Assembly (NCBI GenBank): GCA_035651455.1
Contig: DASRFR010000058.1
Location: forward strand, 248,001-312,000
Direction: 5' to 3'
Length of the DNA: 64,000 nt
Source of the DNA: DASRFR01 sp035651455
GTDB taxonomy: Bacteria > Acidobacteriota > Terriglobia > Terriglobales > Acidobacteriaceae
Shown piece by piece: positions 53,245 through 63,100 of this stretch. How positions within the stretch are numbered: position 1 is the stretch's first letter; each line of letters begins with the position of its first letter. Under the pieces are notes generated by a model. That model worked only from the letters and a program-made list of their open reading frames with translations, was not told the origin of the DNA and ran no database searches. A program made the position numbers and the translations under genes.

Positions 53245-54534
53245 ATGGACAGCAAGCCGGCAACACGGGTCGTCATTGTGGGAGCAGGTTTTGGCGGATT
53301 AACTGCCGCTCGCGCGTTGGCCAGGCATGATTTTGCCGTCACCGTGATTGACAAGAAGAATCACCATACCTTTCAACCTCTGCTGTACCAGGTTGCCACG
53401 GCAGGCCTCTCCCCCGGTGAGATTGCGGCCCCCATCCGGTGGATCCTCAGCCGGTCAAGAAATGTTGAGGTCCTGATGGAGGAGGTCACGGATTTCGATC
53501 TGCAACGCAAAATTGTAAGCGCCGGCAAACAGGAGATCCCCTACGACTATCTGATCGTGGCCGCGGGGGCCAGCCATGCCTATTTCGGTCACGAGCAATG
53601 GGAGCCGCTCGCCCCAGGTCTCAAAACCATTGAAGACGCTCTCGAAATCAGGCGGCGCGTGCTGCTGTCCTTTGAACTAGCGGAAAAGCGAGCTGTCGAG
53701 ACTGGCAAACAAATGGCGTTGAACTTCGTAGTCGTGGGAGGCGGACCTACCGGCGTGGAACTGGCCGGGACCCTGGCCGAAATCTCCAGGCACGCCTTAA
53801 CGCACGAATTCCGCAAGATCGATCCATCCACCACGCATATCATTCTTCTTGAAGGCGGTCCGCGCGTATTGCCGACCTACCCCGAAGACCTTTCCTGCAG
53901 CGCGCAGGAACAGTTGCAGGGCCTTGGCGTTGAGGTTCACACCGCCACTATGGTCACGTCAGTTGAGCCCGGCATGGTTCGCGCCGGAGATCTGCATTTC
54001 AGCTCGGCCGTAACACTCTGGGCGGCGGGGGTGGCCGCCTCGCCCCTTGGCAAGAAGCTGGGCGTCCCTGTTGATCGTGCCGGGCGTGTGATAGTGAATC
54101 CCGATCTGAGCATTGACGGACATCGCGACGTGTTCGTAATCGGCGACCTGGCGGCCGCTAAGGATGAGCAGGGTAAAATGCTTCCCGGGGTCGCGCCGGT
54201 CGCAATCCAGGAAGGAAAATACGTCGCGCGCACGCTGGTCCGCGGTCTGAAGGGCCAATCACGAAGGCGATTTCACTATTTCGACAAAGGCAGTTTAGCC
54301 ACCATCGGCCGTAATGCCGCCGTCGCCCAGATCGGAAAATTCCACATTTCCGGATTGATCGCCTGGCTGACCTGGCTGTTTGTGCACATTATGTACCTGA
54401 TCGGATTCCGCAACCGCGTTATTGTGATGATCCAGTGGGCATGGTCGTATTTCACATACGAGCGAGGGGCGCGCCTGATCACAGGGAGCACGAAACTGCC
54501 GGGTTGGAGCGATGCCAGGACCCCAGATCAATAG
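53245..54534 (+). CDS. ndh: Type II NADH dehydrogenase
   Basis: This 429-residue monotopic flavoenzyme oxidises NADH and reduces quinone without proton pumping. The FAD-binding Rossmann motif V-G-A-G-F-G-G-L is near residue 9. The NAD-binding motif V-V-G-G-G-P-T-G-V-E-L-A-G follows in the middle, with V-F-V-I-G-D-L-A and a C-terminal membrane-binding helix pair. AAAGGTGG precedes the ATG at 53245; a GTG two codons earlier is also open. It is divergent from the CPBP-like gene, whose start lies adjacent. Confidence 0.93.
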   Translation: MDSKPATRVVIVGAGFGGLTAARALARHDFAVTVIDKKNHHTFQPLLYQVATAGLSPGEIAAPIRWILSRSRNVEVLMEEVTDFDLQRKIVSAGKQEIPYDYLIVAAGASHAYFGHEQWEPLAPGLKTIEDALEIRRRVLLSFELAEKRAVETGKQMALNFVVVGGGPTGVELAGTLAEISRHALTHEFRKIDPSTTHIILLEGGPRVLPTYPEDLSCSAQEQLQGLGVEVHTATMVTSVEPGMVRAGDLHFSSAVTLWAAGVAASPLGKKLGVPVDRAGRVIVNPDLSIDGHRDVFVIGDLAAAKDEQGKMLPGVAPVAIQEGKYVARTLVRGLKGQSRRRFHYFDKGSLATIGRNAAVAQIGKFHISGLIAWLTWLFVHIMYLIGFRNRVIVMIQWAWSYFTYERGARLITGSTKLPGWSDARTPDQ

Positions 54535-54600
54535 GATCCCGCGGTTCAGCAAACTAGTCGGATTGCTGCCGACTAGTCGCTTCCTACCACTGAAGTGCGA

Positions 54601-54627
54601 TTGCCCGTCCTGCAACTCTCGTATAAT
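54601..54627 (+). promoter_or_regulatory. Candidate promoter inside the 5' end of the TPR frame
   Basis: TTGCCC (54601-54606), a 15-bp spacer and a perfect TATAAT (54622-54627) predict a start near 54634, three bases before a TTG codon at 54637. If real, the following gene is translated with almost no leader. The spacer is short, so confidence is low. Confidence 0.35.
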
Positions 54628-54636
54628 TATTTTGTT

Positions 54637-56256
54637 TTGAAATCCATTTGTTTCAGGCTTGTCTGGCTGGGCGTAATACTTTGTCTCGCCTCGCCGGAAT
54701 TTGCGCAAAACACCCCCACCTCCGGTCATACCCTGCTTATTTTCCCGTTCGAAAATACCTCGGGCGCGCCTGGGCTGGAGTGGATTGGGGAATCATTTCC
54801 GGAACTTCTGGGATCACGCCTGGCATCGGCATCTCTCTACGTGCTCTCTCGCGAGGAACGGTTGCGCGCCTACGATCGTGCCAATATTCCTCCGTCCGTT
54901 CGACCTTCTCGGGCTACTCTCTACCGCATCGCAGAGCAAATGGACGTCGACTATGCAGTCATGGGCCAGTTTGGTTATGACGGCAAAACTTTCTCCAGCA
55001 GCGCGCAGTTGCTGGATATGCGCGCGCTCAAGTTACTGCCGGCTACCACTGTATCCGGAGCCTTGGTCGACTTGATCAATATCCAGACTGGCTTGGCGTG
55101 GGATTTGCTGCACGGCTTGCGCCCGGAGCTTTCGATAACTCGGGACTCGTTTGTGGCTTCCGGCCCCGCTATCCGGCTGGACGCGTTCGAGAATTACATC
55201 CGGGGAGTAATCGCGGGCAATGCCGTAGAAAAGATTGCTCATCTTCGAGAGGCGGTGCGTCTTAAGCCCGATTACAACGATGCCTGGCTGCAACTCGGCA
55301 AGACCTATTTCGACGAGCGGCGGTATGAGCTGGCATCGGCAGCGCTCGCTCACATACCCCAGACGATACCTTCCGCACAGGAAGCGAATTTCTTTCTCGG
55401 GCTGGCGTCGTACTATCAGGGTGAGTTTGCAAAAGCCGAATCGGCATTCAGCCAGGTGGCGTCGCGGATGCCATTACCGGAGGTCTACAACAACCTGGGC
55501 GTCGCCCTCGCCCGTTTAGGTAAGAAAGATGCCGCACGTTACTTTCAACGCGCCCTGCAGGATGATCCGAACGATGCGGATTATCACTTCAACCTGGCCA
55601 TTGAACTCTATCGCGCGGGAGACCTGAGCGGCTCACTTCGCCAATTAAGCCAATCTCTTGCGCTACGTCGTGGGGACACTGAGGCCAAAGCGTTTTCCGA
55701 TCGCGTAACCGAGGAGCAGGTAGTCTCGGGCCAAATCACGACTCCGAGAACCGGCGCGTTCAAGCCTCCCCTGGAACGTATTAAGCGTAACTATGATGAA
55801 AATTTATTTCGCCTGATGGCCTTGCAAATCCAGGCGCTTGCGGAGCAGCGCTGGGCAAAAAACGATCCTCGTACCCACGCCAGCTTTCACGTGGGTCGGG
55901 GCGACGAACTTCTGTCCCAGGGGTTTGTATCCGAAGCCGAACGCGAATACCGCGAGGCGGTCTCGCTGGATTCAGGTAACGCCCAGGCGCATGCCGGGTT
56001 GGCCAGAGTGCTTGAGAACAACGCCGACGCGAATGGGGCCCGCATGGAGGCCGAACAGGCGCTTCGGCTAAAACAGTTCGCGGAGCCACTTTTGGTGATG
56101 GCACGCCTCGATTTGCGAGACAATAAGCCAGAAGAGGCGGCGGAGACGGTGAACCGTGCATTGCAACTGGAACCCGCTAACGCCTCGGCCCAGGCGCTCA
56201 AGCGCGCTGTAGCAGCCAAGCTCGCGGAAAAGGCGCAGCCGCTGCCATCCCAATGA
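54637..56256 (+). CDS. Exported TPR protein
   Basis: This protein of about 539 residues has a signal peptide (C-F-R-L-V-W-L-G-V-I-L-C-L-A-S) and an N-terminal alpha/beta domain (L-L-I-F-P-F-E-N-T, V-D-Y-A-V-M-G-Q-F) resembling the CsgG/TolB-N-like region of some TPR proteins. About eight TPR repeats follow (e.g. A-V-R-L-K-P-D-Y-N-D, Y-N-N-L-G-V-A-L-A). A GTG at 54595 is possible but lies upstream of the promoter-like element. Its TGA overlaps the ATG of the NfeD gene, so it is probably co-expressed with the NfeD-slipin pair. Function unknown. Confidence 0.7.
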   Translation: MKSICFRLVWLGVILCLASPEFAQNTPTSGHTLLIFPFENTSGAPGLEWIGESFPELLGSRLASASLYVLSREERLRAYDRANIPPSVRPSRATLYRIAEQMDVDYAVMGQFGYDGKTFSSSAQLLDMRALKLLPATTVSGALVDLINIQTGLAWDLLHGLRPELSITRDSFVASGPAIRLDAFENYIRGVIAGNAVEKIAHLREAVRLKPDYNDAWLQLGKTYFDERRYELASAALAHIPQTIPSAQEANFFLGLASYYQGEFAKAESAFSQVASRMPLPEVYNNLGVALARLGKKDAARYFQRALQDDPNDADYHFNLAIELYRAGDLSGSLRQLSQSLALRRGDTEAKAFSDRVTEEQVVSGQITTPRTGAFKPPLERIKRNYDENLFRLMALQIQALAEQRWAKNDPRTHASFHVGRGDELLSQGFVSEAEREYREAVSLDSGNAQAHAGLARVLENNADANGARMEAEQALRLKQFAEPLLVMARLDLRDNKPEEAAETVNRALQLEPANASAQALKRAVAAKLAEKAQPLPSQ

Positions 56257-57581
56257 AGAAGCTCGCTCTTTCCATGTTTTCCCTCGCATTCTTTTTGCTG
56301 GTTGGGTTAGCTACCGTGTGCCAGGTCGCTTCGGCAGACGTCGTGAAAGTTGTAATTCATGACACCATTCAACCAATCACCGCGGAGTACATCGGGCGGG
56401 CGCTCCAAGCGGCGGAAAGAAACAAGGATCAGGCGGTTCTCATCGAACTGAATACTCCCGGCGGCCTGGTCGATTCGACGCGCGAAATCATAGAGAAGAT
56501 CGTTGCGTCTCCCGTTCCTGTCATCATTTACGTCACGCCGAGTGGCAGTCGGGCGGCATCCGCGGGGTTCTTCATTCTGGAATCAGCCGATATTGCGGCT
56601 ATGGCACCCGGCACCAATACCGGCGCGGCACATCCAGTCACTCTGGGCGGCGGCAAGATGGACGATGTCATGAAGCAAAAAATGGAGAACGATGCAGCCG
56701 CCCTGATGCGCTCCGTGGCGTCGAAGCGCGGCCGCAATGTGGAAGTGGCTGAAAGTGCTGTACGCGAATCGAAGTCATTTACGGATCAGGAGGCAATTTC
56801 ACAAAAGCTCATCGATTACATCGCTCCCACCGAACAGGACTTGTTCAAACAGATCGAGGGGAAGCCGATAAGGCATTTCAATGGCCAGACCATCATGTTG
56901 CAACTCACTCATCAGCCCGTGCGCCCCTTCGATATGACACTGAAGCAGCGGATTCTCGACTTCCTCATGGATCCGAACATTGCCTTTATTCTTCTGGCTA
57001 TTGGGGCGCTGGCTCTCTACGCCGAGTTCAACCACCCTGGCGCCGTCGTGCCGGGCACCGTGGGTGTTGTTTTCATTCTGCTTGCCGCATTCGCGTTGAA
57101 CCTGCTTCCCGTCCGTTTTGCCGCTTTGGCCTTGATTCTCGGCGCGTTCGCGTTATTTGCATTGGAGGCCAAGTTCGCCAGTCACGGAGTACTGACCATC
57201 GGCGGCATCGTTCTGCTCACCCTCGGCGGTCTGTTGCTGGTGGATGCTCCGATTCCCGAAATGCGCGTGCATCTGCCCACCGCGCTCGCGGTCAGCATTC
57301 CTTTAGGCGCCATTACTGCTTTTTTGATGAGCATCGCCGTTAAGGCACGCCGCAATAAAGTGGTCACCGGAGCGCAAGGATTGGTGGGCGAAACCGGCGT
57401 GGCGCAAACGGATCTAGCGCCCCAGGGTAAAGTCTTTGTGCATGGAGAGCTTTGGGATGCTATTTCGACACAGAACTTACCCGCCGGAACTCGCGTCGTC
57501 GTACGCAATATTGATGGCTTGCAGTTGCGGGTGGACACAGCCACGGTGGCGACGTCCGAGCACACTCCAAGCACCGTCTGA
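56253..57581 (+). CDS. NfeD/ClpP-class membrane serine protease
   Basis: This 442-residue protein has a signal peptide and an N-terminal ClpP-like protease domain, with nucleophile region P-S-G-S-R-A-A-S-A-G (Ser103) and the catalytic-lysine region M-K-Q-K-M-E-N-D. About four spans (near 235-355) and a C-terminal NfeD OB-fold (G-L-V-G-E-T-G-V-A) follow. Such proteases cleave the hydrophobic tail of the partner slipin. The slipin gene follows 106 bp downstream. Its ATGA overlap with the TPR gene shows coupling. Confidence 0.92.
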   Translation: MKKLALSMFSLAFFLLVGLATVCQVASADVVKVVIHDTIQPITAEYIGRALQAAERNKDQAVLIELNTPGGLVDSTREIIEKIVASPVPVIIYVTPSGSRAASAGFFILESADIAAMAPGTNTGAAHPVTLGGGKMDDVMKQKMENDAAALMRSVASKRGRNVEVAESAVRESKSFTDQEAISQKLIDYIAPTEQDLFKQIEGKPIRHFNGQTIMLQLTHQPVRPFDMTLKQRILDFLMDPNIAFILLAIGALALYAEFNHPGAVVPGTVGVVFILLAAFALNLLPVRFAALALILGAFALFALEAKFASHGVLTIGGIVLLTLGGLLLVDAPIPEMRVHLPTALAVSIPLGAITAFLMSIAVKARRNKVVTGAQGLVGETGVAQTDLAPQGKVFVHGELWDAISTQNLPAGTRVVVRNIDGLQLRVDTATVATSEHTPSTV

Positions 57582-57687
57582 TACCGCCAGGCCGCTGGAC
57601 CGTACCCGCGGAAGCACCGCCTTTCCAGCTCCAGTTGATATACAATCCGCGACAGGAACACTCCCGACAAGTTAGGTGGAGGCGCGT

Positions 57688-58485
57688 GTGGAGTTGCCTT
57701 TTTCATTTACCGCCATTGTTATTGTTGTCCTCGTCATCTATGTCTTGAGTTCCATCAAGATTCTGACCGAGTACGAACGCGGCGTGATCTTCCGCCTGGG
57801 TAGACTTCTTCCACACGAAAAGGGTCCGGGAGTTATCCTGGTGTTCGCACCTGTCGATCGTATTGTGCGCATCTCGCTGCGCCAGGAAGCGCTGGAAGTG
57901 CCGCCACAGGACATCATCACGCGCGACAACGTGACCCTTAAGGTGAACGCGGTTATCTTTCTGCGCGTGATTGACCCACGCCGTGCCGTGGTGGAAGTCT
58001 CCAATTACGTTTACCAGACCTCCCAATTTGCCCAGACCACGCTCCGCTCGGTGCTGGGAGAATTGGAACTGGATGAGCTGCTGGCCCACCGCGACAAGAT
58101 CAATGCCCGCCTGCAAAGCATTCTCGATACGCATACCGCTCCCTGGGGCGTCAAGGTCGTGAATGTAGAGGTGAAGCAGGTCGATATGCCGGAATCCATG
58201 CTGCGCGCCATGGCAAAGCAAGCAGAAGCGGAGCGCGAGAAGAGGTCAAAGATCATTCACGCGGAAGGCGAATTCTCAGCCGCCCAGCGCCTGGTGGATG
58301 CCGCCCGGCTGCTGGCGCAGGAGCCAGTCAGCGTACAACTCCGCTACCTGCAAACGTTGACTGAGATCGGCGTCGAGAAGAACACGACCGTCGTTTTCCC
58401 GGTCCCAGTAGACTTCTTCTCCGGCATTCAGAAAATTCTCGGTAAGCCTGACATTAGTGCCACACCTTCGCAGGCAGCCGGATGA
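57688..58485 (+). CDS. Slipin (stomatin/SPFH family)
   Basis: This 265-residue membrane-microdomain protein has an N-terminal hydrophobic hairpin (F-T-A-I-V-I-V-V-L) and the SPFH core: E-Y-E-R-G-V-I-F-R-L-G-R, V-P-P-Q-D-I-I-T-R-D-N-V-T and V-E-V-K-Q-V-D-M-P. A helical, coiled-coil C-terminus rich in A-E-A-E-R-E-K follows. It forms oligomers in the inner membrane and is the natural partner of the upstream NfeD protease. AGGTGGAGG five bases before GTG 57688 decides the start; GTG 57676 is also open. Confidence 0.93.
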   Translation: MELPFSFTAIVIVVLVIYVLSSIKILTEYERGVIFRLGRLLPHEKGPGVILVFAPVDRIVRISLRQEALEVPPQDIITRDNVTLKVNAVIFLRVIDPRRAVVEVSNYVYQTSQFAQTTLRSVLGELELDELLAHRDKINARLQSILDTHTAPWGVKVVNVEVKQVDMPESMLRAMAKQAEAEREKRSKIIHAEGEFSAAQRLVDAARLLAQEPVSVQLRYLQTLTEIGVEKNTTVVFPVPVDFFSGIQKILGKPDISATPSQAAG

Positions 58486-58522
58486 GTTGCTTTGACAAAG
58501 TACCCGAAGCTTTAGGAGCGAT

Positions 58523-59110
58523 ATGGCGAAGTCTGAAGACACTGAGATAACTCTGGGCACCGGCAAGATGCTGGTGTTGTTTTTCGGATTGGTAGTCGTG
58601 TGTGCCGCATTCTTCGGCGTTGGTTTTTCCCTCGGACGTAACTCGGCAAAACCTATGCTCACGACGCAAGTGGGAACCGTTCAGCCGGCGAACGCTACGA
58701 TCGCTCATCCCGCCGATAAGCCGGCCTCCGGGACAACTTCACCGGACATGAGTTTTTACAAAGCCGTGCAGGCCAGCGACGCTCCCGCAGAACTTAAGCC
58801 CGAAGAAAAGGCAACACCGGAAACCGCAACCCCACCCCCCAGTAAACCGGTCATCCAGGAAGTCTCCGCGCCAACTACGCCGGTTCTGAACGGCTACTCC
58901 GTGCAGGTCGCGGCAGTCAGCAAACAGGAAGATGCTGAGGCTCTGGTCGGCGCTTTGAAGAAGAAACAATACCAGGCCTTTATCGCGAACAGTTCAGGCA
59001 ATGACAAGCTTTTCCACGTGCAGGTGGGCCCGTTTGCCGAAGTGAAAGATGCGGAATCCATACGCGTCAAACTGATAAGCGACGGATACAATCCCATTCT
59101 GAAAAAGTAG
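58523..59110 (+). CDS. SPOR-domain membrane protein
   Basis: This 195-residue protein has a short cytoplasmic segment, one span (M-L-V-L-F-F-G-L-V-V-V), a Pro/Thr-rich linker and a C-terminal SPOR domain (about 120-195; Y-S-V-Q-V-A-A-V, H-V-Q-V-G-P-F). SPOR domains bind denuded peptidoglycan at division sites, so it is likely a septal or cell-wall-facing protein. It follows the slipin gene by 37 bp on the same strand. Confidence 0.9.
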   Translation: MAKSEDTEITLGTGKMLVLFFGLVVVCAAFFGVGFSLGRNSAKPMLTTQVGTVQPANATIAHPADKPASGTTSPDMSFYKAVQASDAPAELKPEEKATPETATPPPSKPVIQEVSAPTTPVLNGYSVQVAAVSKQEDAEALVGALKKKQYQAFIANSSGNDKLFHVQVGPFAEVKDAESIRVKLISDGYNPILKK

Positions 59111-59149
59111 TCTGAGGAACCGGGGCACAACTACAGCCAAAAGCGCGAC

Positions 59150-59758
59150 CTACGAGTTATTGAATCTCTGTTCTTTCCACGGGTTGCCATACATGTGATA
59201 CCCGTTCTTCTCCCAAAACCCTGGAGCATCCATCGCAAGGAATTCGAGTGCGCGCACCCACTTCACTGACTTCCACGCATATAAATGGGGCACGATCAGC
59301 CGCAGAGGATAACCGTGTTCAGGCGTTAATGGTTGTCCATCATGATGAGTCGCCAGTAACGGTTCGGCGCGGTCCAAGTCTGCCAGGGGGATGTTCGCCG
59401 TAAAACCCTGTTCAGCATGGACCAGAACGTACGCAGCCCCCGGCTTCAAAACAACATGCTTCAGCAATTCGCGAAAAGCCACACCTTCCCAGGTGTTATT
59501 GAAGCGGCTCCAACGCGTGACGCAGTGAAAATCGCTTGTAAGTTGCGTCTTGGGCATCGCATTGAATTCCCCCCACGTAAGCCGCAAGGATGCTTCCACA
59601 AGCCCATACGCACGCAGATCCCATCGATCCGGGTCAAACCGTGGAATCGAACCGTAATGCAGCACGGGCCATTTCAATGTCAGCGATTGCCCGGGAGGTA
59701 GACGTCCTTCCAGCTTCATCTTGTTCTCGAGCGCGCGACGCTCATTACCCTCAAACAC
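59150..59758 (-). CDS. Molybdopterin-dependent oxidoreductase (sulfite oxidase-like fold)
   Basis: This 202-residue protein has the oxidoreductase molybdopterin-binding fold: R-W-D-L-R-A-Y-G near residue 45 and F-H-C-V-T-R-W-S with the Mo-coordinating cysteine at 79. It also has H-G-Y-P-L-R-L-I and Y-A-W-K-S-V-K-W-V-R. It lacks a Tat signal and the C-terminal dimerisation domain of true sulfite oxidases, so it belongs to the short YedY/YuiH-like group. The substrate is unknown. Confidence 0.85.
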   Translation of the reverse strand: MFEGNERRALENKMKLEGRLPPGQSLTLKWPVLHYGSIPRFDPDRWDLRAYGLVEASLRLTWGEFNAMPKTQLTSDFHCVTRWSRFNNTWEGVAFRELLKHVVLKPGAAYVLVHAEQGFTANIPLADLDRAEPLLATHHDGQPLTPEHGYPLRLIVPHLYAWKSVKWVRALEFLAMDAPGFWEKNGYHMYGNPWKEQRFNNS

Positions 59759-59848
59759 GTCCGCCCCTCCTTCCCGCAGTTTACGACTTTACAATTCTTT
59801 ACGGTCCTGTGTATTGACAACCATGAATTGCAGATTTATTGCTTGCTG

Positions 59849-60148
59849 ATGGCTTCGTCCGATCACTCTGTGAAGCGTGTCTTACAGGCGGTTGCCGATC
59901 CCACCAGGCGCCGCATCCTCCAAGTCCTCAAAGAACGTGGCTCGAACTCCAATGACCGGAGCAGCGGGTTGTGTGCTTCTGATATCGAGCAAAAGGTTAA
60001 GGTCGCTCAACCCACGGTATCACACCACATGCGCGTGCTTAAGAACGCGGGCCTCATCGAGGCAAAGAAGCAGGGACAGTGGATTTGGTACCGGCGGAAT
60101 GAGCGGGCTATTGCGGAGTTTGCCCGCAATTTGAGGGACGTTCTCTAA
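59849..60148 (+). CDS. ArsR-family transcriptional repressor
   Basis: This 99-residue winged-helix regulator shows A-V-A-D-P-T-R-R-R-I-L at the start, the recognition helix V-A-Q-P-T-V-S-H-H-M-R-V-L, and wing G-Q-W-I-W-Y-R-R-N. The classic metal-binding pair C-x-C is absent (G-L-C-A-S-D instead), so it probably senses something other than arsenite or cadmium. ATG 59849 is preferred to TTG 59828. A TTGACA at 59814-59819 with TATTGC 17 bp downstream overlaps the start region, which suits autoregulation. The target genes are not evident. Confidence 0.88.
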   Translation: MASSDHSVKRVLQAVADPTRRRILQVLKERGSNSNDRSSGLCASDIEQKVKVAQPTVSHHMRVLKNAGLIEAKKQGQWIWYRRNERAIAEFARNLRDVL

Positions 60149-60186
60149 AACCTGTCATTACGACCTATTGTGAAGCGCAGGCCCGA

Positions 60187-63100
60187 TTAAGCGCCGGCGG
60201 CGGCCACCTGCACCTTCTGCAGCAGTTTTCGCGCGTGGGCGATTAGATCGGCAACTTCAAACGGCTTCACCAGGTAGGGAACGTTGTTAGCCTGCAGGAA
60301 AGCGCGTAATTCCGGCTCGGCGATGCTGGAAAAGGTGAACAACAACTTCTTTTCCATGCCCGACTGATTTTCTGCGAGCCAGTTATATATGTCCTTCGCC
60401 GACCACCCTCCCGGCATTTTTCCATTGATGATAATGGCGTCGAAAGACTCGGCGTTAAGACGGGCCTTTGTCTCCTCAGTGGTCATCAACGTGACTACCT
60501 GGGCTCCGGCGCCAACCAGCACATCGCGCTCGAATTCCAGTACGGCTTCTTCGTCCTCGACTAGCAGCAAACGGCCTTCGATGGCAGACTCGCGCGGCGC
60601 CGCGGGCGCAGTTGCCTCAGCAAGGATTCGACCCGAAGAAGGCAGCCGCACCTCGACAGTAGCGCCGCCCTCTGCGCGGTTGTGCGCTGTTATGTCCCCA
60701 CCGTGTTCCTTCACAATCCCGTAGCAGATGCTCAATCCCAGGCCGGTTCCCTTGCCCACAGTCTTGGTCGTATAGAACGGGTCAAAGATTCGCTTTGGGT
60801 CCTTGATCCCTGGGCCTGTATCCAGGAACGCGGAGCGGACATGTCCGTTCTCGCTGCTGACATTCACTTTTAGCGTGCCCCCGTTGCCGCCCTCCAGCAT
60901 GGCGTCAACCGCGTTGTTGATGATGTTCAGGAACACTTGCTCAAGCTGATGCGGATCGGCAGTGACGGCGGGAAGATCGTCCTGCATAGTGCGCTCAAGC
61001 ACGATGTTGTTTACCTTCAAATCGTAGTCTCGTAGGGCAAGAGTTTCGTCCACGATCTTGCGCACATCCACTTCCTGCTTTTGTGGCTTGCGTTGCCGGG
61101 CAAACGACAGCAAGTTCTGCACCACGCGATGGGTGCGCTGTGCCTGCTTGAACAGCTTGCGAACGAAGTCGGCAGCGCGCTCATCCAGGCCTTCGCTCTC
61201 CAGCAACTGCGCGTAGCCCAGGATTGCGGTCAACGGATTGTTCAGCTCGTGAGCCACGCCCGCAATCAGTTGCCCCACAGCTGACATCTTTTCGCTTTGC
61301 AGCAACTGCTCCTGGGTGCGACGCAGGTCCTCATAGGCCCGGCAGGTTTCCTCGTAAAGCCATACCTTTTCGACTGTGGTCGCCAGCTGCCGGCCAATCG
61401 CTACCATCAGCGACTCGTCGTTGCTGCTGTATTCCCGAGCTTTGCGGCTGCCGATGCCCATGATGCCGATCGGGCGGTCCTTGCTCCACAACAAAACCCA
61501 TATCCAGGATTCCAGATCATCTGCTTGTATAAAGTCAACTACGTAGGGCGGCAGGTGTGGCAGGAATTCCTGGGTGAGGACTTCTGTCCGCGAGCGCGTC
61601 ACCAGTTCGCCAAAGCCCTCCGTAAACGCCATTTCGTTCAATTGAGTACGGCGCTGGCTACGCTGGCCCCAGCCGGCGCGGCGGCGGAAAATAGCATCTT
61701 CTGCGTCAGACAAATAGATTGAACCAGTTTCTGCGCCAAACAAGGACACCACTTGCCGCAAGGTGAGGTTCAGAATTTCGTCAAGATCGAACGATTGCGT
61801 CGCGATGACCGCCATCGCATTGAGCGCGTTGAGTTCGCGGTTGCGTCGCCGCATCTCATCTTCAGCGCGCTTCTTCTCGGTCATGTCAAGGACAAAACCT
61901 TGATAACGGTCAATGCCGCCAATGGCATTACGGGTAGCAAAACTGCTCTCGGCAGCGGTGAGCAGGCTGCCATCTTTACAGCGTAGCGTGACTTCGAAAT
62001 TGCGGACGTAATTGTGCTGTTCAATCTCGCGCCGAAAACTGTCTCGCTGCTCGTGGGACGCGTAGATGTCGGTCTCCATGTTCAGCGCCGCCAGTTCTTC
62101 GCGGTTGGCGTAACCGAGCATCTTGACCATGGCATCGTTGCAGTCCAGCAACTTGCCATCGGGAGTCGCGACAAAGACACCTTCCTGCACCTGCTCGAAC
62201 AGCAGCCGGTACTTCTCTTCCACCGCGCGACGGTCGCTGGTGTCGCGGATAACGTGAATCGTGCCCTTCTGCTTGCTTGTTTGATCGGTGTAGGACGACG
62301 TGGATACGGTGGAGTAGCCTCCAAAACACGGATCCGCCCCTTCCGCAAAGTCTACGTCACCGCGCGAGCAGTACGGACAACCCGTCCATTCGCCGAGGTT
62401 GCGGGGCAGGATAGCCTCGCAAGGCTGACCCACTACATCGAAGGGCGACTGCTCCAGGCGTTGTAGCAAGGCTTGGTTGGCCTTCATGATGCGGAATTCC
62501 GCGTCATGGGCGATGATCAGGTCCTGAATGGAGTCGAAAGTGTTCATCCACTGGCGCTGGGAACGCAGCACTTGTTCGACGAGCCGCAGATTTTCTACGG
62601 CCATGCCGAGTTGATGCGCAGTGTTGGTCAGAAACTCCAGATCTTCAGCGGTGTAGGAGCGAGCGCTCGAACCGCCCAGCACCAGCAAGCCGATTGGAGA
62701 TTTCCTCCCCAGTACAGGCGTCATCACGACGTGATGGAAGCCTTCTGCCTTCAGTTGATCCCGCACCTCGGGTTGTGAAGAGGATGCACGCAGGACCGTT
62801 GGCTTGCCATCCTGAAACACACTTTTCTGGGTTTCATCCAGCTGCAGGGTGCTCATGGCCTTCAAGAATTCGGGAGAGACGCCAATGTGCTGCGAGATGA
62901 CCATCCGCTCTCCCTCCAGCACACGGAACCAGGCAGCCCTGACCCGCATCAGCGACTTCAGTTGCTCGAGCGCAGCCTGCATCATGGGTGCGTGTTGCTG
63001 GGCCCGTGCGATGCTGGCGGTGAGCGCGTTGATAACGTTCAGGCGCTCTGTCCGTAGCCTTGAATCGTCAAATACGATCAGCAACATGCTGAGGCCGAGT